Part shown: piece after piece, positions 8,966 through 16,358 of the stretch
Numbering within the stretch: the stretch's first letter is position 1
Layout: the number at the start of each line of letters is the position of its first letter
Source: an uncultured Lachnospiraceae bacterium
GTDB taxonomy: Bacteria; Bacillota; Clostridia; Lachnospirales; Lachnospiraceae
Direction of reading: 5' to 3'
Assembly (NCBI GenBank): GCA_947630925.1
Contig: CANRJM010000001.1
Location: 124,001-188,000 of the forward strand
Length of the DNA: 64,000 nucleotides
Notes under the pieces: generated by a model
Told to the model about the DNA's origin: nothing
Database searches by the model: none
What the model saw: the letters and a program-made list of their open reading frames with translations, nothing else
Program-made: the position numbers and the translations under genes

Positions 8966-10039
8966 ATGAAACGAATTGGATTTTTAACGAGCGGCGGAGA
9001 CTGTCAGAGCTTAAATGCAACCATGCGCGGCGTTGCAAAGACCTTGTACCAGGCCTATTCAGATGTTGAGATATATGGAATTTTAGAGGGATACAAGGGG
9101 TTGATTTACGGAAATTACCGTCTGATGGAACCGAAAGATTTTTCCGGCATCCTGACAGAAGGCGGAACGATTATCGGTACTTCCAGACAGCCGTTTAAGC
9201 ATATGCGGACGCCGGATGAAAACGGTCTGGATAAAGTAGAAGCCATGAAGAAGAATTACAGGAAGTGGAAGTTAGACTGCCTGGTAATCTTAGGCGGCAA
9301 TGGGACGCATAAAACAGCGAATCTGCTATGGGAAGAAGGATGTAATGTCGTAACGCTTCCTAAGACAATTGATAACGATATATGGGGAACGGATATTACT
9401 TTTGGATTTCAGAGTGCAGTTAATATTGCGACGAATGCCATTGACTGCATCCATACGACGGCAGCTTCCCATGGGCGGGTATTTATTGTCGAGGTTATGG
9501 GGCATAAAGTCGGATGGCTGACGTTGCATGCAGGAATTGCGGGAGGAGCGGATATTATTCTTCTGCCAGAGATTCCTTATGATATTAATTCTGTTGTAAA
9601 GGCGTTAGATAAACGGACAAAAGAAGGAAAACGTTTTTCCATCCTTGCAGTAGCAGAAGGTGCGATTTCAAAAGAGGATGCGGCGCTGTCAAAGAAAGAG
9701 TTAAAGGCAAAGAAAAAGAACAATCCGTTTCCATCCATCTCTTATCAGGTTGGACAGGAAATTCAGGAGAGAACCGGTCAGGAGGTGCGGATTACGGTAC
9801 CTGGGCATACGCAGCGGGGCGGAGAACCCAGTCCGTATGACAGGGTGATTTCCAGCCGCCTTGGTTCTGCAGCGGCGCGGTTGATCATAGAAGGAAAGTA
9901 TGGCAATATGGTTGGTTTCCGTAACAACGAAATTGTACCGGTGCCATTAGAGAAAGTAGCAGGAAAGTTAAAAATGGTAGATCCAAACGCTGCCATTATT
10001 CAAGAAGCAAAAGGACTCGGTATTTGCTTTGGCGACTGA
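8966..10039 (+). CDS. 6-phosphofructokinase family protein (Lys-type, ATP or PPi donor uncertain)
   Basis: Phosphorylates fructose 6-phosphate at C1. The 357 residues begin MKRIGFLTSGGDCQSLNATM; an ATG-less upstream extension is ignored because AAAGGCAGG precedes the ATG at 8966. The phosphoryl-donor loop reads GGNGT (residues 110-114) and the catalytic loop PKTIDND (132-138; Asp136 is the base). Pyrophosphate enzymes normally have Asp after GGx plus this Lys133, and classical ATP enzymes have Gly at both places; this protein has Gly113 with Lys133, a mixed signature usually assigned to ATP-using group III members. Asn112 replaces the common acidic residue. It ends 15 bp before dnaX. A canonical paralogue lies at 41297. 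Confidence 0.85.
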   Translation: MKRIGFLTSGGDCQSLNATMRGVAKTLYQAYSDVEIYGILEGYKGLIYGNYRLMEPKDFSGILTEGGTIIGTSRQPFKHMRTPDENGLDKVEAMKKNYRKWKLDCLVILGGNGTHKTANLLWEEGCNVVTLPKTIDNDIWGTDITFGFQSAVNIATNAIDCIHTTAASHGRVFIVEVMGHKVGWLTLHAGIAGGADIILLPEIPYDINSVVKALDKRTKEGKRFSILAVAEGAISKEDAALSKKELKAKKKNNPFPSISYQVGQEIQERTGQEVRITVPGHTQRGGEPSPYDRVISSRLGSAAARLIIEGKYGNMVGFRNNEIVPVPLEKVAGKLKMVDPNAAIIQEAKGLGICFGD

Positions 10040-10054
10040 TAGGAGGTAACAGGC

Positions 10055-11635
10055 ATGTCATATACGGCGCTGTATCGGAAGTTTCGTCCGGGAGAGTTTG
10101 ATGAGGTAAAAGGGCAGGAACATATTGTTACAACACTTCGTAATCAGATCCAGACAGACCGCATTGGACATGCTTATCTTTTTTGCGGCACGCGTGGGAC
10201 CGGCAAGACTACGGTTGCCAAGATTTTAGCAAAGGCGGTCAACTGCCAAAATCCAATCGATGGCAATCCCTGCAATTCCTGTGAAATCTGTCGGAAAATT
10301 AATGGACAGGCATCTATGAATGTGATTGAAATTGATGCGGCTTCTAACAATGGTGTTGCAAATATCCGCGATATTATAGAAGAGGTGCAATATTCTCCGG
10401 CAGAGGGAAGATATAAAGTCTATATCATAGATGAGGCGCATATGCTTTCTACAGGCGCATTTAATGCACTGTTAAAGACGTTGGAGGAGCCGCCGTCTTA
10501 TGTGATATTTATACTGGCAACGACAGAACCGCATAAGATTCCGATTACAATTCATTCCCGCTGCCAACGGTATGATTTTAGAAGGATTACAATCGATACC
10601 ATAGAAATGCGTTTATGCGAATTGGTTCGTAAAGAACAGGTTCAGGCGGAGGAGAAAGCGCTGCGTTATATTGCAAAAGCTGCCGATGGCTCTCTGCGGG
10701 ATGCGTTAAGTCTTTTGGATCAATGCATTGCTTTTTACCCCGGCAGAGAACTGACATATGAAGGCGCATTGGAAGTACTGGGTGCGGTTGATACCATTGT
10801 ATATAGTAAAATGTTCCGCCTGATTGTCGGTCAGGATGTCATAGGATGCATCCGGTTATTGGATGAAATGATGGCAATGGGGCGCGATTTGGAACAGTTT
10901 ATCAGTGAATTTACATGGTATCTGCGCGGACTGCTGCTTATAGACGCTTCCGGGCAGGGAGAAGATCTTTTAGACGTTTCTGCGGAGCAGTTCGAGCAAA
11001 TGAAAAAAGAAGGACAGATGATTGATATAGATGGCCTGATACGTTATATCCGTATCCTTTCGGAACTATCCGGAAGCATCCGTTATTCTACACAAAAGCG
11101 GGTTTTGTTGGAGGTTACCCTGATTAAACTCTGTAGGCCGCAGATGGATCAGCAGCAGGATATGGCAACGATATTAAGCCGTCTGAAAGCTCTGGAAAAG
11201 AAGGTGGAGCAGGGAGAATTTACGGTAAAGACAGAGCGTCCTGCGGTGATGAGTTCCAAACAGGAAAACGCTGCCGCAATTTCAGAAAAGAAGATTTTGC
11301 CGAAAGCCCTTCCGGAAGATGTGCAGGAAATATTAAATCGTTGGAATGAGATTTTATTGCAATATGGCCAGCCTGGGGAGCGAATGCTTTCACAGGCCAA
11401 AAGGGTGATTTCTGAGCAGGGAAGTCTGCTGCTGCAGTTTACGGACGAAGTGGCAGAGGCTTTCTTTACGCAGAATGGAGGACAGGAGCTGCAATGCTTA
11501 AAGCAGGTAGTTCAAAATGTGATTGGCAAAGAAGTTGTGATTGAGACGCGGACGGTAGACCGTAAGGTAAACGATCAATATGAAGATATTGCAAAATTGA
11601 TTCATTTTGATCCTATTGAAATTGTAGATCAATAA
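10055..11635 (+). CDS. dnaX: DNA polymerase III gamma/tau subunit
   Basis: Clamp-loader ATPase of the replisome. The 526 residues include the Walker A motif GTRGTGKT (45-52), a zinc site with Cys64, Cys73, Cys76 and Cys79, Walker B IIDEAHML (about 126-133) and the SRC arginine-finger motif in IHSRCQRYDF. The C-terminal tau region is short. TAGGAGG precedes the ATG. dnaX-ybaB-recR is a conserved bacterial operon. I looked for the A-rich slippery site that gives gamma in E. coli and found none, so a single product is expected. Confidence 0.96.
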   Translation: MSYTALYRKFRPGEFDEVKGQEHIVTTLRNQIQTDRIGHAYLFCGTRGTGKTTVAKILAKAVNCQNPIDGNPCNSCEICRKINGQASMNVIEIDAASNNGVANIRDIIEEVQYSPAEGRYKVYIIDEAHMLSTGAFNALLKTLEEPPSYVIFILATTEPHKIPITIHSRCQRYDFRRITIDTIEMRLCELVRKEQVQAEEKALRYIAKAADGSLRDALSLLDQCIAFYPGRELTYEGALEVLGAVDTIVYSKMFRLIVGQDVIGCIRLLDEMMAMGRDLEQFISEFTWYLRGLLLIDASGQGEDLLDVSAEQFEQMKKEGQMIDIDGLIRYIRILSELSGSIRYSTQKRVLLEVTLIKLCRPQMDQQQDMATILSRLKALEKKVEQGEFTVKTERPAVMSSKQENAAAISEKKILPKALPEDVQEILNRWNEILLQYGQPGERMLSQAKRVISEQGSLLLQFTDEVAEAFFTQNGGQELQCLKQVVQNVIGKEVVIETRTVDRKVNDQYEDIAKLIHFDPIEIVDQ

Positions 11636-11682
11636 AACGAAGTATCGTTTTACATAATAGAAAATATAGGGAGGATTAAAAG

Positions 11683-12024
11683 ATGGCAAAAAGAGGTGGA
11701 TTTCCGGGCGGCGCAATGCCGGGCAATATGAATAATCTAATGAAGCAGGCGCAGAGAATGCAGCGTCAGATGGAAGAAAAGTCAAAAGAAATGGAAGAAA
11801 AGGAATGGGAGGCAACAGCCGGAGGCGGAGCAGTTACTGTACGGGTGTCCGGTAAAAAAGAGGTGGTTTCTGTAAAGCTTTCTGAGGAAGTTGTGGATCC
11901 GGATGATATTGAGATGTTAGAGGATTTGATCGTAGCGGCGACGAATGAGGCGCTTCGCAAGATGGAAGAGGAAAATAGTGCGATGATGGAGCAGTTGACC
12001 GGTGGTCTGAGCGGTCTGTTTTAA
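11683..12024 (+). CDS. YbaB/EbfC nucleoid-associated protein
   Basis: A small DNA-binding dimer of the YbaB/EbfC family. Its 113 residues show the usual layout: a Gly/Met-rich start ([20 protein letters not shown]), a long amphipathic helix with [17 protein letters not shown], the [15 protein letters not shown] strand core, and a C-terminal LTGGLSGLF tail. It lies 47 bp after dnaX and 23 bp before recR, the standard arrangement. GGGAGG precedes the ATG. The cellular role of the family is not firmly settled; it may assist chromosome organisation or RecR-linked repair. Confidence 0.93.
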   Translation: MAKRGGFPGGAMPGNMNNLMKQAQRMQRQMEEKSKEMEEKEWEATAGGGAVTVRVSGKKEVVSVKLSEEVVDPDDIEMLEDLIVAATNEALRKMEEENSAMMEQLTGGLSGLF

Positions 12025-12047
12025 GATTCCGAAGTTGGGAGATAGAG

Positions 12048-12644
12048 ATGGATTTTTATAGTACACAGATTAGTAATCTGGTAGAGCAGTTATCACATTT
12101 GCCGGGAATTGGAGCAAAATCCGCACAGCGTCTGGCGTTTCACATCTTAAATATGACAGAAGAGCAGGTAAACGGTCTGTCTTCTGCAATGCTCGATGCG
12201 AAGAAGAGAGTGCGTTACTGCAAAGAGTGCTATACATATACGGATGAGGAATTGTGCCCAATCTGCGCAAATCAAAAGCGCAATCATAAACAGATTATGG
12301 TAGTGGAGAATCCAAGGGATATGGCGGCATATGAAAAGACTGGAAAATATGACGGCGTTTATCATGTCCTGCATGGCGCAATTTCCCCGATGGCAGGCGT
12401 TGGGCCGCAGGATATCCGGTTAAGCGAATTGATGGTACGCTTACAGGGCGAGGTAGATGAAGTAATCGTAGCAACCAATAAAAATCTTGAGGGAGATACA
12501 ACAGCTACGTATATCAGTAAGTTAGTAAAGCCTCTGGGAATTAAAGTAAGCCGCATTGCCAGCGGTGTACCGGCGGGCGGCGATTTGGAGTATATTGATG
12601 AAGTAACGCTTTACCGTGCGTTGGAAGGACGGGTGGACATGTAG
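12048..12644 (+). CDS. recR: Recombination mediator RecR
   Basis: Acts with RecF and RecO to load RecA at gaps. At 198 residues it has the usual family length. The N-terminal helix-hairpin-helix (LSHLPGIGAKSAQRLAFHIL), the zinc finger with Cys58, Cys61, Cys70 and Cys73, and the Toprim segment (MVVENPRDMAAYE, then GDTTATYI and SRIASGVPAGGDLEYID) are all present. It is the last gene of the dnaX operon and faces yyaC tail to tail across 26 bp; no obvious terminator is visible there. Confidence 0.97.
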   Translation: MDFYSTQISNLVEQLSHLPGIGAKSAQRLAFHILNMTEEQVNGLSSAMLDAKKRVRYCKECYTYTDEELCPICANQKRNHKQIMVVENPRDMAAYEKTGKYDGVYHVLHGAISPMAGVGPQDIRLSELMVRLQGEVDEVIVATNKNLEGDTTATYISKLVKPLGIKVSRIASGVPAGGDLEYIDEVTLYRALEGRVDM

Positions 12645-12670
12645 ACTGCCTGAAGCGCAAACGGCATCGG

Positions 12671-13282
12671 CTAAAGAAATCCCTTTAATATTCCGTTAGC
12701 TGTAAAATCAGACAGTTCTACAACTGTAGATAGACGAGTGGTCTGTAGTGTTGTATGACAATTTTTGCCTGAAACATTTACGATGCCTGTAATGGAAGCG
12801 TCGCCGATTTCAGGCAGTTTTTTTTGTACGCCAATGCCGGGTAAAAGAGGACCGTTTCCCAGGGTAATATAGCCGATGTGCCGTGAAATCCCCAATGAGG
12901 CGTCCATGGCGATAATATAGGGAGAATAGAAAATTTTATGGATGGTGTAAATGGTTCGTTCCAGGTTGATGGCATGTACAGGTTCGTTCAGTGTGCCAAA
13001 TACAGCGGGCATTGCGGCTGGGAAGCGGCTGCTTGAAAAATGGGCAAGCAGTTTTTCGCCTACAAGAGGGCCAAAACAGTCGCCGGTTGCGCGGTCTGAT
13101 CCAATGCACAGAAAAACAAGATGTCTGTTCTGGCGTTCTGCTTGTTTTTTTAAACCTTTCATTTGTTTTGCAAAATCATGCAATGCCTTTTTTTGGTGGA
13201 TATTATAATATTGCGTTTCCCTCTTTGGGGATATGTTTTCTTTACGGGACAGGAAACTGCTCGAAATGTAGTAGGGTTCCAT
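12671..13282 (-). CDS. yyaC: Spore protease YyaC family protein
   Basis: A 203-residue protein of the YyaC/DUF1256 family, related in fold to the germination protease GPR. The core motif CIGSDRATGDCFGPLVGEKL (about residues 59-78), GTLNEPVHA, and AMDASLG followed by GNGPLLPGIG match the family. Its presence suggests the organism carries sporulation genes, although no other sporulation-only gene is in the window. The ATG at 13282 has GGAG upstream. It is transcribed away from the LysM protein gene across a 221-bp spacer that contains palindromes. Confidence 0.88.
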   Translation of the reverse strand: MEPYYISSSFLSRKENISPKRETQYYNIHQKKALHDFAKQMKGLKKQAERQNRHLVFLCIGSDRATGDCFGPLVGEKLLAHFSSSRFPAAMPAVFGTLNEPVHAINLERTIYTIHKIFYSPYIIAMDASLGISRHIGYITLGNGPLLPGIGVQKKLPEIGDASITGIVNVSGKNCHTTLQTTRLSTVVELSDFTANGILKGFL

Positions 13283-13397
13283 GATTGTTCTCCGTTTCTG
13301 TTGATTTTTGTTCGAAAATCACAATGCATTTTCATTTCAATTAAAAGTATTACCCAAAGAATTCTAAAATAAACAATAGTTTCCCGTTTAAGTCGAA

Positions 13398-13413
13398 CTA
13401 TTTCGAGAAATAG
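13398..13413. repeat. 16-bp perfect palindrome in the yyaC / LysM-gene spacer
   Basis: CTATTTCGAGAAATAG is a perfect inverted repeat. It is enclosed by a second inverted pair GTCGAA (13392-13397) and TTCGAC (13432-13437). It lies about 50 bp upstream of the probable -10 box of the LysM gene, so an operator is possible. Confidence 0.6.
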
Positions 13414-13456
13414 AGGAAAGAACTTTGTCCTTTCGACAAAAAGTGCGTTGCTAAGA

Positions 13457-13465
13457 TGATACAAT
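13457..13465 (+). promoter_or_regulatory. Extended -10 promoter of the LysM-protein gene
   Basis: TGATACAAT is an extended -10 box 38 bp upstream of the chosen ATG at 13504. It overlaps an in-frame upstream ATG (13456), which argues against that earlier start. Confidence 0.45.
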
Positions 13466-13503
13466 CCCCATATGGAAATGAAATCAAGAAGGGTGTGAAG
13501 TAT

Positions 13504-14817
13504 ATGGCAAATCAGGAGATGGAAAGTGCAAATGAGAAGAAGGAATATCGATTTAATAAATTTCCGGAAAATATTCGCCAAATGGGCGAACAGCCCGGAA
13601 AAAATCGTGTTTATATAGAAGATTATGTTGTTACATATATGCATCAGATTTTTCGCAGGAAACAGGAGGAAGCAATTGTTGTTTTTGCAGGGCAAAGAGG
13701 GGAAGGAAAGGCAAGAGATACCAGTTTCATCTATGGAGCGATTGATGTAGAGCTGGATGTGCTTGCCGGAAACCGCGCCTTTACAGAAGATACATGGAAT
13801 GAGATATATGACCGTATCTGTGAAAGCTTTCCCGGAGCACAGGTATTAGGCTGGGGCTGCGGCGTCAGTATGTGGAACAGTCAGATTGAAAAAAAAGTAC
13901 ATGAGATCCAGCAAAAACATTTTTCGCAGGAGGAAAAGATTCTTTTTTTAGAGGATTTAAGCGAGAAGGAAGAAAAAATTTTCCATTGGAACAATGGGAA
14001 ATTGAAAAGTTTGAGCGGATATGTCATTTATTATGATAAGAATCCTTTGATGCAGGAATATATGCTGCGGGGACAACCCAAAGAAAGTTTTGAAGCAGAA
14101 TATCATGATGAGGTTACGACAAACGTAAGGGAAGTGATTCATCGAAACGAGGAAAAAGAAGAAGGAAAAAAACTGGTATATTATGGGATTGGCGCCGCTA
14201 TGGTTCTTCTGGCAATCCTAGGGGCAAATCTGCTTTTGCAAAGCAGTAAGAAAATAGATAGCCTGGAAAAAACATTAGAAACGTTATCCGATGCTGCTGT
14301 CAGTGCAACTGTACTTCCGGAGGCCACGCCACAGGAAATGGTTACGGCATCGCCGGAGCCTACGGAGAAGGCATCGCCTCAGGCGACAAATCCGGTAACA
14401 GCGCCGCCGGAAAGGGCGGATACGGATGCAGCATTACCGGAGGAACACGCTTCGGTACTTGACCCGGTTCAAAATAGCAAGCCTGCCCAGACAGTGCCCC
14501 CGGTAATAAAAAATACGCCGGCGCCTACGCAAAGGACAGCAGGTCCGACTCCGGCTGCTTCGTCCGGAAAAAAGGGCAGTGATACTGTCAAAAAAAAGGA
14601 AGCGTCTTCCAATAATAAGTCACGGGAGGCAAGTGCGCTCTGGGGAGTGACGCAAAGCTATATCGTTCGTTCCGGAGATACCTTAAGCCAGATTGTTTGG
14701 CGGCAGTATCATAGTATGCAATATATGGAGATGATCAAAAAGGCCAATCATATCACAAATGAAAATGAGATTCAGGTCGGACAGCGGATTATACTGCCGG
14801 GATATGGAAAGGAATAA
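13504..14817 (+). CDS. Membrane protein with degenerate MPN-like domain and C-terminal LysM
   Basis: A 437-residue envelope protein. Residues 36-205 resemble an MPN/JAMM fold (VYIEDYVVTYMHQ, SFIYGAIDVEL, VLGWGCGVSMWNSQ, then KILFLEDL and GYVIYYDKNPLMQEYML), but the metal ligands expected as HxHP after the GW are replaced by GCGVSM, so it is probably non-catalytic. Residues 224-246 form one transmembrane helix. A Pro/Thr/Ala-rich stalk (about 270-375) leads to a LysM domain at about 386-433 (YIVRSGDTLSQIVW to QVGQRIILPG), which binds peptidoglycan. Topology would place the MPN-like part inside and LysM outside. The start at 13504 has AAGAAGGG upstream. The MPN assignment is by eye and needs a profile search. 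Confidence 0.75.
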   Translation: MANQEMESANEKKEYRFNKFPENIRQMGEQPGKNRVYIEDYVVTYMHQIFRRKQEEAIVVFAGQRGEGKARDTSFIYGAIDVELDVLAGNRAFTEDTWNEIYDRICESFPGAQVLGWGCGVSMWNSQIEKKVHEIQQKHFSQEEKILFLEDLSEKEEKIFHWNNGKLKSLSGYVIYYDKNPLMQEYMLRGQPKESFEAEYHDEVTTNVREVIHRNEEKEEGKKLVYYGIGAAMVLLAILGANLLLQSSKKIDSLEKTLETLSDAAVSATVLPEATPQEMVTASPEPTEKASPQATNPVTAPPERADTDAALPEEHASVLDPVQNSKPAQTVPPVIKNTPAPTQRTAGPTPAASSGKKGSDTVKKKEASSNNKSREASALWGVTQSYIVRSGDTLSQIVWRQYHSMQYMEMIKKANHITNENEIQVGQRIILPGYGKE

Positions 14818-14933
14818 CAACATCTGCATTATCGAAAGAGGTAAAACTTTGTAGAAAAAAAGATGCAATTCAAGAGAAGTTATAGTATACTACCTTTTAG
14901 GTAAAGGAGATAAAATCAGCGTGGAGGCTAACA

Positions 14934-16103
14934 ATGGAAAGTTTGATCGGACGTTCGTTTGATGCGGTAACAGTTAGGATGCAATATAGAAAAAGAGCGC
15001 TATTTATTTTGTCAGCGATTGTCTGTATTTTGATTTGCGCCGTCCTGTTTTCGGTGGGATTTTATTGGTTTATCAATCGGGTTTATGATTCCTATGAGGT
15101 AACGGAGTCCATCTCTGTGAAAAATGGAAATTCCTTAAATTATGCGCCGTATGACGGAGGGATCATCCGTTATGGCAGAGATGGCGCTACGGCGGTGGAT
15201 GATAAAGGGAATTCCATATGGAGCGGTAGTTATGATATGGCAAATCCGAAAATTGATACCTGCGGGGAAAGCGCAGTGATTGCGGATATTGGCGGGAAAT
15301 CACTTTACATCTATCAACAGGAGGAAAACGGAATCGATTTCTCCGTAGATTACCCTATCGTACAGGCGTGTGTATCAAGGCAGGGAGTGATTGCGGTTTT
15401 ATGGGAAGAAAGTAATTCAAACACGATAGCGCTTTATAATCCGTTTGATAAAACAGATACGCTTTTGGCGGAAATTCCAACGAATGTGGAGGATGGCTAT
15501 CCGGTCTGCATGGATTTGTCGCCGGATGGCAGCAGCGTTGCCGTATCATATCTTTGCGTGACATCCGGGGCGGCGCAGAGCAGGGCAACCTTTTATAATT
15601 TCTCTGAGGTTGGCAAAAACTCCAATAACTTAGTCGGCGCGCATAATTATGATGATGCGCTGATTTCAGAAATATGTTTCCTGGACGAATCCAACGTCTG
15701 TTTATTTGGCGAGAAAGGGTTTTACCTTTGGAGCAATATGAAGCAGCCGGTGGCAGGGCCTATCAAAGAGTTTACGGAAGGCATTCGGAGCGCTTTTTGC
15801 GATGATGGTTTTGTCGGCGTGATTTTGCAGAACAGTGACGAAGCGCCCAAGATGCATCTCTATAATATGGAAGGGGAGGAGAAACTGTCAGTACAGGTTG
15901 ACAGCGACTATGCCCATGTGAAACTTTATGATGACGAGATACTGCTTTATTCTTCAGAAAAATGCAGCGTCTATCGTACCAATGGAGTAAAGAAGTTTTC
16001 TAAAAATTTCAATGAGAAAATAAGCGGATTCTTTCCGGGACAAAGGAGAAACCGTTATTTTATGTTCCAAAATTCAAAAATACAGGTTATCCGATTAAAA
16101 TGA
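14934..16103 (+). CDS. Membrane-anchored beta-propeller-like protein (DUF5711 type)
   Basis: A 389-residue protein with one N-terminal transmembrane helix (about residues 22-50: ALFILSAIVCILICAVLF and on) and a large extracytoplasmic part made of short repeated strands (for example DKGNSIWSG, GGKSLYIYQQ, NTIALYNPF, DGSSVAVSY, EKGFYLWSN), as in a WD/PQQ-like propeller. It resembles the DUF5711 proteins that sit near secA in related clostridia; function unknown. A well-placed GGAGG precedes the ATG. The neighbouring LysM protein and SecA suggest an envelope role. A possible promoter (TGCAAT, 16 bp, TATACT) ends near 14892. Confidence 0.75.
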   Translation: MESLIGRSFDAVTVRMQYRKRALFILSAIVCILICAVLFSVGFYWFINRVYDSYEVTESISVKNGNSLNYAPYDGGIIRYGRDGATAVDDKGNSIWSGSYDMANPKIDTCGESAVIADIGGKSLYIYQQEENGIDFSVDYPIVQACVSRQGVIAVLWEESNSNTIALYNPFDKTDTLLAEIPTNVEDGYPVCMDLSPDGSSVAVSYLCVTSGAAQSRATFYNFSEVGKNSNNLVGAHNYDDALISEICFLDESNVCLFGEKGFYLWSNMKQPVAGPIKEFTEGIRSAFCDDGFVGVILQNSDEAPKMHLYNMEGEEKLSVQVDSDYAHVKLYDDEILLYSSEKCSVYRTNGVKKFSKNFNEKISGFFPGQRRNRYFMFQNSKIQVIRLK

Positions 16104-16130
16104 TTTGGTTTTATAAAGCATTTCTTGCCA

Positions 16131-16156
16131 GGGCAGCGTGCAGACGCTGCCCTTTT
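16131..16156 (+). terminator. Rho-independent terminator before secA
   Basis: A 9-bp perfect stem GGGCAGCGT (16131-16139) / ACGCTGCCC (16144-16152), tetraloop GCAG, then TTTT. It ends the propeller-protein transcript. Confidence 0.85.
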
Positions 16157-16240
16157 CCCCTCTGAAACAGGAAATTGCGGGTAACGCAGCGGTATGCCGA
16201 CAAGAAATGCTCATGGAAAATCATATGACGAAAATAAAAG

Positions 16241-16269
16241 TTGCCTAGCGAAAGAATTAATGCTATACT
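16241..16269 (+). promoter_or_regulatory. Sigma-A promoter of secA
   Basis: TTGCCT (16241-16246), 17 bp, TATACT (16264-16269) with TGC before the -10 box. It lies 89 bp upstream of secA; no leader structure was recognised. Confidence 0.75.
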
Positions 16270-16358
16270 TTAGATTGGTTTGTTTTATAATTAATTCAAT
16301 TTTCAAACAAAAGTTTTAGAGGATAGAATAGAAAATAAAATGGATAGGAGCGAAAATT

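Noticed and set aside
10055-11635. Programmed frameshift in dnaX giving gamma
   Set aside because: No A-rich slippery heptamer with a downstream stop was found.
13456-13503. Upstream ATG of the LysM-protein gene
   Set aside because: It overlaps the probable -10 box and has no ribosome site; the ATG at 13504 is better placed.
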